Positions 49,854 to 55,948 of a stretch of 64,000 nucleotides of DNA are shown piece after piece. A program made the position numbers and the translations under genes. This DNA is from Pyxidicoccus parkwaysis. GTDB taxonomy: Bacteria; Myxococcota; Myxococcia; Myxococcales; Myxococcaceae. Where the stretch lies: positions 8,174,001 through 8,238,000 of the forward strand of contig NZ_CP071090.1 in assembly GCF_017301735.1 (NCBI RefSeq), given 5' to 3'. Every line of letters starts with the position of its first letter. The stretch's first letter is position 1. Under the pieces are notes generated by a model. It made no database searches. It was not told where the DNA came from and was given only the letters and a program-made list of their open reading frames with translations.

Positions 49854-51560
49854 TCAGGCCGCCAGCGCGTAGTGATGGGCAATGACGCCGCACACCTCGC
49901 GGCGACTGTCAGCAGCGGGCAATTCGTAGCGGCGCTCGATGGCCGCGACCTGCCGGGCGAGCGAGTCTTCGTGAAGCACGTCGCGAATCCAGCGCGAGAT
50001 GTCTCCATGCCAGAGATGGAAGAGCCACGTGTCGTCGGCGACTCGAGACGCGTGATGGCAGAAGGCGCGCAGGTTGTGCGCTCGCGCGTCGCCCTGCCCC
50101 TGGTGGCCCCGGAAGATGAAGCTGCGAGCCCCCAGGTCTCCCTCCGCGTGCTCGGGAAGCTGGCGCAGGCGCTCGGCATGACGCGCCGGGGCCCTGAGCC
50201 GCAGCGGCCAGCGCTCCTCGCTGAGGAACCACGTGAGCACCCCATCCTCCACCCCGGCGGAGAGAGGTAGATGTTGCGCCGACTCATCGAGCGCCGTGGC
50301 GAGCCGTTGAATGGCTCGGCCGGGCGCCGGCCCCACGGCCACCGCGACATCCATCTGTTCGAGGAGGGAGCGCGCCACCGCTTCCGGCGCTTCGAGGCGC
50401 AGGAGCGTCTCCCTCAACTTCGGCACGTCGCGCCGGGCCGCCTCCGTGCCGGCGGGCCACAGGTGCCGCGCACCGTCGATGATGAGCCAGTGGGGACGCC
50501 CCGTCCGCAGCCGCATCCCCTCGAGCGCCCGGAGCAGCTCGCGGAAGAAGCCGGGCCGGGCTTCGGGCGCCAGCGCCGCGAGGCACACCACGGGCTTCAC
50601 GGAAGGCGCCGTGAGCGCGGCCAGCACCTGAGCGACGGTGGGTACCATTCGCCTGCTGCCCAGCCTCACCATGTCGTGGCGCAGCTCGAAGTCTCCGAGG
50701 CAGTCGATGACGCACGGCTGGTACCCCCGCTGGAGGAGGCGCTCGAGGAACCCCTGCATGTAGCTGGCCCCCTCTCCACCACGCGGCCCGAGCACGAGGA
50801 GGTTCTCGCCGTACGCGGGAATGCCCACGCGCTCACCCGCGGAGTCATACCCGAGGGTCAGCACATCCTTCGGCGTCCACGCCCGCGAGGCCTGGAGGTC
50901 GTGCTGGACCAACTCATCGACGAGCTCGACCACGCCCGCTCCCGCAGCGTCCCGCGTCGTGAAGACCGCGCGCTCCTTGAGCGCAGGCAGGGCATTGGAG
51001 ACCGCCACGGCGCACTCGCTCACGTCGAGCATCGAGTGGTCGCTGGCGCCGCATCCAAGGCTGACGACCTCGTGCACGGACATCCCGAGCGACAGCAGTG
51101 CCTCGCGCAGTCCCGCTCCCTTGTTGATGCCCGCTGGCACGGCCAGGACACGCTCTCCGGCGAAGACGACGTGCAGCTCGAGGCCCAGCTCGCCGATGGC
51201 TTCGACGAACGCGCTGGCCCGGGCGCGCGGGGCTTGGACCACGGCCTGACCGCGCACGAGCGGAGTGACGCCTCGCTGGAGCATGGCGCGAACAAAGGAC
51301 TCGGGGACCGGGCGACAGAGGGCGGTGCTCTCTCGACGCGACGGCCAGTAGAGGATGGCGCCGTTCTCCGCGACGACACAGTCGAACGGCTCCAGGGACG
51401 CGAAGACCTGCCCGAGGTCCACGAGCCTCCGTGAAGTGACCAGGATGGCGCGGCGCCCCGTGCGGCGCAGGCGGGCGAGTGCTGCCAGTGCGGCCGCATC
51501 GGCACGGCCGCCGGTCGCGAGGGTTCCATCCACGTTCATGGCGAGGGCGAGGTAGCGCAT
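49854..51560 (-). CDS. HAD-like/P-loop fusion with degenerate active sites
   Basis: The protein of about 568 residues has an N-terminal HAD-IIB (Cof-like) domain (residues 1-225). Motif I reads LAMNVDGTL, so the nucleophile Asp is Asn. VTSRR and later SLGCGASDHSMLDV (motif IV) are recognisable. The second half resembles a HerA-type P-loop ATPase, but its Walker A reads LGPRGGEGAS, with the Lys missing; a Walker-B-like WLIIDGARHLWP is present. Both sites appear altered, suggesting a binding or scaffold role. The ATG follows AGGGGACGCC. The SLC13 gene lies 41 bp downstream. Confidence 0.8.
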   Translation of the reverse strand: MRYLALAMNVDGTLATGGRADAAALAALARLRRTGRRAILVTSRRLVDLGQVFASLEPFDCVVAENGAILYWPSRRESTALCRPVPESFVRAMLQRGVTPLVRGQAVVQAPRARASAFVEAIGELGLELHVVFAGERVLAVPAGINKGAGLREALLSLGMSVHEVVSLGCGASDHSMLDVSECAVAVSNALPALKERAVFTTRDAAGAGVVELVDELVQHDLQASRAWTPKDVLTLGYDSAGERVGIPAYGENLLVLGPRGGEGASYMQGFLERLLQRGYQPCVIDCLGDFELRHDMVRLGSRRMVPTVAQVLAALTAPSVKPVVCLAALAPEARPGFFRELLRALEGMRLRTGRPHWLIIDGARHLWPAGTEAARRDVPKLRETLLRLEAPEAVARSLLEQMDVAVAVGPAPGRAIQRLATALDESAQHLPLSAGVEDGVLTWFLSEERWPLRLRAPARHAERLRQLPEHAEGDLGARSFIFRGHQGQGDARAHNLRAFCHHASRVADDTWLFHLWHGDISRWIRDVLHEDSLARQVAAIERRYELPAADSRREVCGVIAHHYALAA

Positions 51561-52001
51561 GGCGTCCCCTGGGGCTGGAGGTTGAGGTGAAGGCTCGGGA
51601 GTGCGGCACAACGGGCGGGGAGACGAGCGCTCCGCCCATCAGCGAGCGCGAGACACCTCGATGCGTGAGGCGTCCCTGCGCGTCAGCGGAGCCAGGCAGC
51701 AGCCCGGTGGCGGGCGCAAGAGCGCAGGCGCGGCGCTGCCCGGCGGGCGGGGTGCTTCCCGGGAGCTGGCAGCGGCGGCAGACGCATCTCGACGTTCCTC
51801 GAAGAGCGGCGAACCCTCTCGCCGTCCTTCTGACCAACCCCGCATGCGCCACGCATCTTCCGGGCCGGCGGGGAGACGCGGGGAGCAGCCATGCGAGCAC
51901 GTCCGCACCGCTCCTCCCCGTGGATGTCCCACGAAGAAATCCCCCCGCTGTCAGGGACGGATTTTTCGCAGCGTCATTTCCCCATGAAAGGAGCGGTGGC
52001 C
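51561..52001. other. Intergenic region between divergent genes
   Basis: This 440-bp stretch separates the HAD/P-loop gene from the small-peptide gene. It is GC-rich, with several Pro/Arg-type spurious frames and no convincing start or homology. It must hold the promoters for both sides, but no clear -35/-10 pair stands out. Confidence 0.4.
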
Positions 52002-52163
52002 ATGAAGACGACGACCCGGAAGAGCAGCCCGACGATGTCCCAGAATTCCAACAACAGCCTCTGGAACGGCGTCTCCTCGTTCCCGTGCCTTCATCAGGCC
52101 GCCGCCCCGAGCTTTATCGTGGGAAGCCTTCCGTATCGCTACTACAGGCCCGACTCCTGCTGA
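52002..52163 (+). CDS. 53-residue peptide with its own SD and terminator
   Basis: The ATG is preceded by AAAGGAG at a good distance (8 bases). The peptide (MKTTTRKSSPTMSQNSNNSL onward) is basic and Ser/Asn-rich at the N-terminus and ends FIVGSLPYRYYRPDSC, with two Cys. A strong terminator follows 37 bases after the stop. No homologue is recognised; a secreted factor, RiPP-like precursor or small regulator are all open. No modification enzyme is adjacent. Confidence 0.6.
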   Translation: MKTTTRKSSPTMSQNSNNSLWNGVSSFPCLHQAAAPSFIVGSLPYRYYRPDSC

Positions 52164-52199
52164 CGCTCCCGCCGTGTCTCCGACACGCGAAGCCACGCA

Positions 52200-52240
52200 G
52201 AGGCCGGGCTCCCCCAGGGGAACCCGGCCTCTCGGCTTTT
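52200..52240 (+). terminator. Strong terminator after the 53-residue peptide
   Basis: GAGGCCGGG, then TCCCC-CA-GGGGA, then CCCGGCCTC forms an almost continuous 15-bp stem, followed by TCGGCTTTT. It is one of the best rho-independent terminators in the window. Confidence 0.8.
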
Positions 52241-52371
52241 GGGCTCCCGACTCCTTCCGGGGACGTAGAGCGCTAGAGAAGACGCGTCGGCCTGTAGAGC
52301 CGGAGCCCCTCCGAGGGCCCGCTGGGTGCAACTCCCAGCGTCCCCATCACCGTAGCAACGCAGCACCTCTC

Positions 52372-52446
52372 CTGGGTGTAGCTCAGTCTGGCCAGAGCGC
52401 ACGGTTCGGGTCCGTGAGGCCGCAGGTTCAAATCCTGTCACCCAGA
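52372..52446 (+). tRNA. tRNA-Pro (CGG)
   Basis: The acceptor CTGGGTG pairs with CACCCAG. The anticodon stem CACGG/CCGTG encloses loop TTCGGGT. The T loop is TTCAAAT. No CCA is encoded. Confidence 0.85.
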
Positions 52447-52467
52447 TACAGCAGCAAATGCAGCTCA

Positions 52468-52538
52468 CGGGGTATGGCTCAAAGGCAGAGCACTCGCTTG
52501 ATAAGCGGGTGGTCCCGGTTCGACTCCGGGTGCCCCGA
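52468..52538 (+). tRNA. tRNA-Ile (GAT)
   Basis: The acceptor CGGGGTA pairs with TGCCCCG. The anticodon loop is TTGATAA and the T loop TTCGACT. No CCA is encoded. Confidence 0.85.
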
Positions 52539-52544
52539 CTTCAT

Positions 52545-52616
52545 GTTGGCCAAAGGCGAATGGTGAGCCACCGGGATGTGACCCCGGGGAAGAGGGTTCG
52601 ATTCCCTCTGGTCAAC
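52545..52616 (+). tRNA. tRNA-His (GTG)
   Basis: The acceptor TTGGCCA pairs with TGGTCAA, with the His-specific extra G-1 opposite C73. The anticodon loop is ATGTGAC and the T arm GAGGG-TTCGATT-CCCTC. CA follows C73, so CCA can be read from the gene. Confidence 0.85.
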
Positions 52617-52693
52617 CAGCAAGCAGCTCTCTGACAACTGAATCGCAGTGGTGAAAGCACGCCGCCCGCTCTCTTCAGGGGCGGCACGCAAAC

Positions 52694-52764
52694 ACCTCCG
52701 TAGCTCAACGGCTGAGCACCCGGCTCTTACCCGGGCGGTGAGGGTTCGAATCCCTCCGGAGGTA
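52694..52764 (+). tRNA. tRNA-Lys (CTT)
   Basis: The acceptor ACCTCCG pairs with CGGAGGT. The anticodon loop is CTCTTAC with normal U33, unlike the Lys-like Y RNA 2. The T loop is TTCGAAT. Confidence 0.87.
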
Positions 52765-52769
52765 CTCAC

Positions 52770-52840
52770 GCGGGTGTCGTCCAGCGGCAGGACTTCGGTC
52801 TCCCATACCGAGGACACGGGTTCGAATCCCGTCACCCGCT
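52770..52840 (+). tRNA. tRNA-Gly (CCC)
   Basis: The acceptor GCGGGTG pairs with CACCCGC. The anticodon loop is CTCCCAT and the T arm ACGGG-TTCGAAT-CCCGT. Confidence 0.87.
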
Positions 52841-52847
52841 TTCACAT

Positions 52848-52920
52848 ACCAGGGTGGTCAAACGGTTAACGACGGCGGCCTCTGACTCCGCAAGCGCAGG
52901 TTCGACTCCTGCCCCTGGTT
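52848..52920 (+). tRNA. tRNA-Gln (CTG)
   Basis: The acceptor ACCAGGG pairs with CCCTGGT. The anticodon loop is CTCTGAC, with a C/T mismatch closing the anticodon stem. The T arm is GCAGG-TTCGACT-CCTGC. Confidence 0.82.
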
Positions 52921-52950
52921 TCCGTAGCAAGGGCAGCAAAGGCAGCACAT

Positions 52951-53022
52951 TCCCTGGTAGCTCAATGGCAGAGCACGCGGCTGTTAACCGTGGGGTTGAA
53001 GGTTCGAGTCCTTCCCAGGGAG
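52951..53022 (+). tRNA. tRNA-Asn (GTT)
   Basis: The acceptor TCCCTGG pairs with CCAGGGA. The anticodon loop is CTGTTAA and the T loop TTCGAGT. Confidence 0.87.
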
Positions 53023-53031
53023 CTGATTCAT

Positions 53032-53101
53032 GGCCTGTTCCGCCTGGGGCGGCAGCGGTCTGCAAAACCGTTTGAGGCGGGTTCGACTCCCGCACTGGCC
53101 T
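53032..53101 (+). tRNA. tRNA-Cys (GCA), atypical D arm
   Basis: The anticodon arm GCGGT-CTGCAAA-ACCGT and T arm GCGGG-TTCGACT-CCCGC are clear. The acceptor GGCCTGT/ACTGGCC has one T/T mismatch, and the D arm (CCGCC/GGCGG around a tiny loop) is unusual, so the gene may be divergent. Confidence 0.72.
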
Positions 53102-53123
53102 CTTCCGCAGCAACGCAGCACAT

Positions 53124-53196
53124 GCCGGTCTGGCGTAGGTGGTCCGCGCGCCTGTCTGAAGCACAGGAGGACTCGGTTCGATTCCGGGGGCCGGCA
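53124..53196 (+). tRNA. tRNA-Phe (GAA)
   Basis: The acceptor GCCGGTC pairs with GGCCGGC. The anticodon arm is CCTGT-CTGAAGC-ACAGG and the T loop TTCGATT. A direct repeat CACTGAAGCAC (53195 and 53211) starts in its 3' end and continues into the spacer. Confidence 0.83.
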
Positions 53197-53249
53197 CTGA
53201 AGCACCGCAGCACTGAAGCACTGCAGTACGTCACATGCAGCACCCTCAT

Positions 53250-53320
53250 AGGCCGCGCTCCGGATTGAGCAGCATCGACTCCAAATCGAAGCCAGCGGGG
53301 ATCAACACCCCGGCGGCCTG
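53250..53320 (+). tRNA. tRNA-Trp-like (CCA), degenerate
   Basis: The acceptor AGGCCGC pairs perfectly with GCGGCCT, the D arm GCTC/GAGC follows directly without U8 and A9, the anticodon arm is TCGA-CTCCAAA-TCGA, and the T stem CGGGG/CCCCG carries loop ATCAACA instead of TTCRANY. The overall cloverleaf and Trp anticodon are present, but standard tRNA finders may miss it. It may be non-functional or specialised. Confidence 0.5.
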
Positions 53321-53328
53321 TTCCAAAC

Positions 53329-53402
53329 GCTCCTGTAGCTCAGCTGGTAGCAGCGCCGGTTTCGTAAACCGGGGGTCGTCGGTTCGAGTCCGACCGGGAG
53401 CA
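53329..53402 (+). tRNA. tRNA-Thr (CGT)
   Basis: The acceptor GCTCCTG pairs with CGGGAGC. The anticodon arm is CCGGT-TTCGTAA-ACCGG and the T loop TTCGAGT. Confidence 0.86.
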
Positions 53403-53434
53403 CTCGCGGTACCGAAGTACGGCAGTCCCTTCAT

Positions 53435-53505
53435 GGGGCCATGGCTCAACGGGAGAGCGCTCGGCTTGCACCCGAGATGTCCGGGTTCGAATCCCGGTGG
53501 TTCCA
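53435..53505 (+). tRNA. tRNA-Ala (TGC)
   Basis: The acceptor GGGGCCA pairs with TGGTTCC. The anticodon arm is CTCGG-CTTGCAC-CCGAG and the T loop TTCGAAT. Confidence 0.87.
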
Positions 53506-53511
53506 CTTCCC

Positions 53512-53585
53512 GCCTCTGTAGCTCAGTGGACGAGAGCGCACGGCTCCGAACCGTGAGGCCGCAGGTTCAATTCCTGCCAGAGGCA
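53512..53585 (+). tRNA. tRNA-Arg (CCG)
   Basis: The acceptor GCCTCTG pairs with CAGAGGC. The anticodon arm is CACGG-CTCCGAA-CCGTG and the T loop TTCAATT. Its core resembles the array's Pro gene (same D arm start and variable region GAGGC). Confidence 0.86.
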
Positions 53586-53598
53586 TCTGTCACACCAC

Positions 53599-53673
53599 GC
53601 TTCCGTAGCTCAGTGGATTCAGAGCAGGCGCGTCCTAAGCGCACGGTCGCAGGTTCGAGTCCTGCCGGGAGCA
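53599..53673 (+). tRNA. tRNA-Arg (CCT)
   Basis: The acceptor GCTTCCG pairs with CGGGAGC. The anticodon loop is GTCCTAA with a mismatched outer anticodon pair. The T arm is GCAGG-TTCGAGT-CCTGC. Confidence 0.78.
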
Positions 53674-53686
53674 TGTACGTCTTTGA

Positions 53687-53758
53687 TGCGGAGTGGGACC
53701 GGACGTCCCACTGGGCCTCATAAGCCCGGGTCGCAGGGTTCGACTCCCTGCTCCGCAA
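53687..53758 (+). tRNA. tRNA-Met (CAT)
   Basis: The acceptor TGCGGAG pairs with CTCCGCA. The anticodon loop is CTCATAA and the T loop TTCGACT. The acceptor starts with a T-A pair, so elongator, initiator and Ile-lysidine types cannot be separated by eye. Confidence 0.8.
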
Positions 53759-53766
53759 CTCTTCTT

Positions 53767-53839
53767 GCACGCCGAGCCAGCTGGAGACGGCGACGGTCCC
53801 ACACACCGTATCAGCCGGGTTCGATCCCCGGGGCGTGCA
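53767..53839 (+). tRNA. tRNA-Val (CAC)
   Basis: The acceptor GCACGCC pairs with GGCGTGC. The anticodon arm is ACGGT-CCCACAC-ACCGT, with C at position 33. The T loop is TTCGATC. Confidence 0.78.
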
Positions 53840-53859
53840 CTCGCTTCAGCAGTCCCCAT

Positions 53860-53934
53860 GCCGGAGTAGCCCAACTCGGTAGAGGCGCCAGGTCGAGAGC
53901 CTGGAGGTTGCGGGTTCGACTCCCGCTTCCGGCA
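53860..53934 (+). tRNA. tRNA-Leu-anticodon (GAG), short variable loop
   Basis: The acceptor GCCGGAG pairs with TTCCGGC. The anticodon stem CCAGG/CCTGG encloses loop TCGAGAG, with C at position 33. The variable loop is only five bases (AGGTT), although bacterial Leu tRNAs normally have a long variable arm. Charging specificity is therefore uncertain. Confidence 0.65.
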
Positions 53935-53981
53935 CATGCAGTCGCAGTGAGCAGCAGTGGTCAGAGAAACTCCCGAAGCAC

Positions 53982-54055
53982 GTCCGCGTAGCCCAAATGG
54001 GAGAGGCCGCCGGCTCAAACCCGGCCGAGTGCGAGTTCGAATCTCGCCGTGGACA
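53982..54055 (+). tRNA. tRNA-Leu-anticodon (CAA), short variable loop
   Basis: The acceptor GTCCGCG pairs with CGTGGAC. The anticodon arm is GCCGG-CTCAAAC-CCGGC. The variable loop is five bases (CGAGT) instead of a class II arm. It ends 21 bases before the HNH gene. Confidence 0.72.
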
Positions 54056-54076
54056 ACATCCGAAAGGCGCCGTGTC

Positions 54077-54619
54077 ATGGAGACGCTGGTACTGAGTCAG
54101 TCCTACGAGCCCGTCGCGCGGATTCCCTGGCAGCGCGCGGTGATGTTGATCTTCCAGGGCAAGGTCGAGGTGGTCGAGGAGTACGAGGACCGCTTCGTGC
54201 GCTCGGTGACGGTGGCGGTGAAGATGCCCTCCGTCATCCGCTTCATCCGCGGGCTGCGCAAGGGCCCCAAGGGCGTGAAGTTCAGCCGCGAGAACGTGTA
54301 CCTGCGCGACAACTGCCGCTGCCAGTACTGCGGCGTGAAGGTGTCGCGGCCCGAGGCCACGTACGACCACGTCCTCCCCCGCGCGCAGGGCGGCAAGACG
54401 TGCTGGGAGAACGTCGTCATCGCCTGCGTGCCCTGCAACCAGAAGAAGGGCAACCGCACGCCCGAGGTCGCGAAGATGGCGCTGCGGAGCAAGCCGGTGA
54501 AGCCCAAGAAGGTCTCCGACACGCTGCACCTGACCTTCATGTTCGAGAAGGGCATGCCCGTGTCGTGGGCCAAGTTCCTGGGTGACATGGCGTACTGGCA
54601 CGTGGAGCTGCAGGAGTAG
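54077..54619 (+). CDS. HNH endonuclease inside the tRNA array
   Basis: The 180-residue protein has an HNH/McrA-type nuclease core: CRCQYCG (first zinc Cys pair), ATYDHVLPRAQGGKTCWENV (catalytic His and middle Asn), then ACVPCNQKKGNRTP (second Cys pair and final Asn). The N-terminal 75 residues (LVLSQSYEPVARIPWQRAVM) match a widespread bacterial HNH family. Its location between tRNA blocks resembles HNH genes in phage and plasmid tRNA arrays, where they may drive mobility. The ATG is chosen before ETLVLSQ, with AAAGG upstream. Confidence 0.9.
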   Translation: METLVLSQSYEPVARIPWQRAVMLIFQGKVEVVEEYEDRFVRSVTVAVKMPSVIRFIRGLRKGPKGVKFSRENVYLRDNCRCQYCGVKVSRPEATYDHVLPRAQGGKTCWENVVIACVPCNQKKGNRTPEVAKMALRSKPVKPKKVSDTLHLTFMFEKGMPVSWAKFLGDMAYWHVELQE

Positions 54620-54627
54620 TGGGGTTT

Positions 54628-54696
54628 CGGAGCAGATGGAGTGACCACCAGAGGTGGCCTCCAGGAGGTCCCACCCGAGGTGGGCCTCCCGCTCCG
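54628..54696 (+). ncRNA. Unidentified three-stem structured RNA
   Basis: CGGAGC at 54628-54633 pairs with GCTCCG at 54691-54696. Inside are hairpin CCACC-AGA-GGTGG (54645-54657) and a longer hairpin 54664-54689 (GGAGG, bulged T, CCCACC-CGA-GGTGGG, CCTCC). It is tRNA-sized but lacks a T loop and anticodon loop. It could be a processing element or an unknown small RNA. Confidence 0.4.
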
Positions 54697-54712
54697 TGGA
54701 ACCTCCCCGCGC

Positions 54713-54746
54713 GCCGGCAGGCGGGAACGCTGCTGCCGGCACTTTT
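54713..54746 (+). terminator. Terminator-like hairpin in the array
   Basis: GCCGGCAG at 54713-54720 pairs with CTGCCGGC at 54733-54740, followed by ACTTTT. It sits just before the Ser tRNA block and could end the HNH transcript. Confidence 0.5.
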
Positions 54747-54751
54747 CACCT

Positions 54752-54835
54752 GGGAGGTCGACGCCGGAGGCCGGCGGCCCGTTTCGAAAACGGTGCGAGC
54801 GCACTGCGCTTGGGGTTCGAGTCCCCTGCCTTCCG
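54752..54835 (+). tRNA. tRNA-Ser (CGA)
   Basis: The acceptor GGGAGGT pairs with GCCTTCC (two G-T pairs). The anticodon arm is CCCGT-TTCGAAA-ACGGT, with a long class II variable arm (GCGCA/TGCGC) and G73. Confidence 0.85.
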
Positions 54836-54846
54836 CTGTCTTTTCT

Positions 54847-54931
54847 GGAGCATGCGGGCCGGGTGGCCGGCCGCCTGGCTGGAGACCAGGAGAGCCCTTC
54901 GGGGCTCGTGGTTCGACTCCACCTTGCTCCG
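54847..54931 (+). tRNA. tRNA-Ser (GGA)
   Basis: The anticodon arm is CCTGG-CTGGAGA-CCAGG. The class II variable arm is GAGCCC-TTC-GGGGCTC, with T loop TTCGACT and G73. Confidence 0.85.
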
Positions 54932-54940
54932 TCCTTTTTT

Positions 54941-55028
54941 GGAAGTTGGACTGGCGATGGCGCCAGGCCCCGCTGCTACCGGGTGCGAGCCGGACTTCCG
55001 GCTTGAGGTTCGAGTCCTCCGACTTCCG
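54941..55028 (+). tRNA. tRNA-Ser (GCT)
   Basis: The acceptor GGAAGTT pairs with GACTTCC. The anticodon loop is CTGCTAC. The class II variable arm is AGCCGG-ACTT-CCGGCT, with T loop TTCGAGT and G73. Confidence 0.85.
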
Positions 55029-55175
55029 CTCTCCCTGCCCCAGGGGGCCGTGCCGTGCGCCGCGTGTGCACCGGGCGACTGGGGCCCCACCCCACTACGC
55101 AGCATGGCCGCGCGAAGGGTCGTCCTTACCTCCCCGCCACCGGGACACGCCGGTGCAGGGAAAGGACGCGCACAC

Positions 55176-55778
55176 ATGAAGCACTTTCGGATGGGCCACT
55201 GGGCGGCGGCGGGGGTGGGCTTCCTCGCCGTCACGGCGGGATTCGCGCTGGGCTGCGGGTCGGATGGCGCCTCGGACCCGCCCAAGGACCAGGAGCAGAC
55301 CCAGGACACGGTGGGGCCCGAGGACCGCGAGCGCATCGAGATGGGACTGACGCTCTCCCCCGTCGCCGTCAACCTGGCGGGACTGGACAGGGACATGGTG
55401 GGCCTGGGCAGTTACATCGTCAACGCGCAGGGCGCGTGCAATGACTGCCACACCAACCCGCCCTATGCCGCCGGAGGCAATCCCTTCATGGGCCAGCCGG
55501 AGCAGATCAATGCCCCCCACTTCCTCGCGGGTGGGATGACCTTTCCCGGGGGCGTCGTGTCCGCCAACATCACCCCTGACGCCCAGGGCATGCCCGCGGG
55601 CCTCTCCTTCGAGGCGTTCCTCAACCTCATGCGCACCGGCCGCGAGCCCAACGGAGGCATCCTCCAGGTGATGCCGTGGCCCGTCTACGGAAAGATGCGG
55701 GACGCGGACCTGCGCGCCGTGTACGAGTACCTCCGGTCCATTCCCGCGGCCCAGCCCGGAACGACGCCCACCCCGTAG
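55176..55778 (+). CDS. Cytochrome-c-type lipoprotein
   Basis: The 200-residue protein has a signal peptide with a lipobox-like FALGC (Cys-27) and a single heme-c motif, CNDCH, near residue 91. GGMTFPGGVVSANITPD and FEAFLNLMRTG follow, with a Met-rich VMPWPVYGKM segment that can supply the distal ligand. It resembles single-heme diheme-related electron carriers at the outer membrane. No partner oxidoreductase is adjacent. Confidence 0.88.
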   Translation: MKHFRMGHWAAAGVGFLAVTAGFALGCGSDGASDPPKDQEQTQDTVGPEDRERIEMGLTLSPVAVNLAGLDRDMVGLGSYIVNAQGACNDCHTNPPYAAGGNPFMGQPEQINAPHFLAGGMTFPGGVVSANITPDAQGMPAGLSFEAFLNLMRTGREPNGGILQVMPWPVYGKMRDADLRAVYEYLRSIPAAQPGTTPTP

Positions 55779-55799
55779 CCCTGAGGGTGGCCACTCGAC

Positions 55800-55827
55800 G
55801 CCCGGCCCCGTCCGGCCGGGGCCGGGA
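55800..55827 (+). terminator. Hairpin after the cytochrome gene
   Basis: CCCGGCCCC at 55801-55809 pairs with GGGGCCGGG at 55818-55826 (9 bp), 23 bases after the stop. There is no T-run; a terminator or pause hairpin is likely. Confidence 0.55.
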
Positions 55828-55948
55828 GACCGCTGGCCCCCCTCTCTGGAACCATTCAGGGCCCGCGAGTGTCCTCTCGGGATTGCGCGCTCACCACGGC
55901 GGTTCAGCAGGGTTAGAGTGCGCAACCGGCGAGGGGGCGTCTGACGAC

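Larger units (their letters stand above)
52372..55028 (+). other. tRNA array with internal HNH gene
   Basis: Eighteen tRNA-like genes (52372-54055), one HNH endonuclease gene and three class II Ser tRNAs (54752-55028) lie on one strand with short spacers. Anticodons cover 17 amino acids; Asp, Glu and Tyr are missing, and C34 anticodons dominate. Most lack an encoded CCA. Spacers share GCAGCA-rich motifs (for example AACGCAGCAC before the Pro and Phe genes). A 52619-52693 spacer of tRNA size holds only a GCCGCCC/GGGGCGGC hairpin. Such HNH-associated tRNA arrays are typical of mobile or phage-like DNA. Confidence 0.85.

Noticed and set aside
51891..52001. Longer N-terminal extension of the 53-residue peptide
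   Set aside because: The upstream in-frame codons are Arg/Pro-rich, and the strong AAAGGAG points to the internal ATG.
52619..52693. A degenerate Glu tRNA in a tRNA-sized spacer
   Set aside because: Only one hairpin (GCCGCCC/GGGGCGGC) is clear; no T loop or acceptor pairing could be found.
52372..54055. CRISPR array, suggested by evenly spaced repeated sequence
   Set aside because: The recurring elements are tRNA T arms (TTCGA blocks); there are no identical direct repeats with unique spacers.
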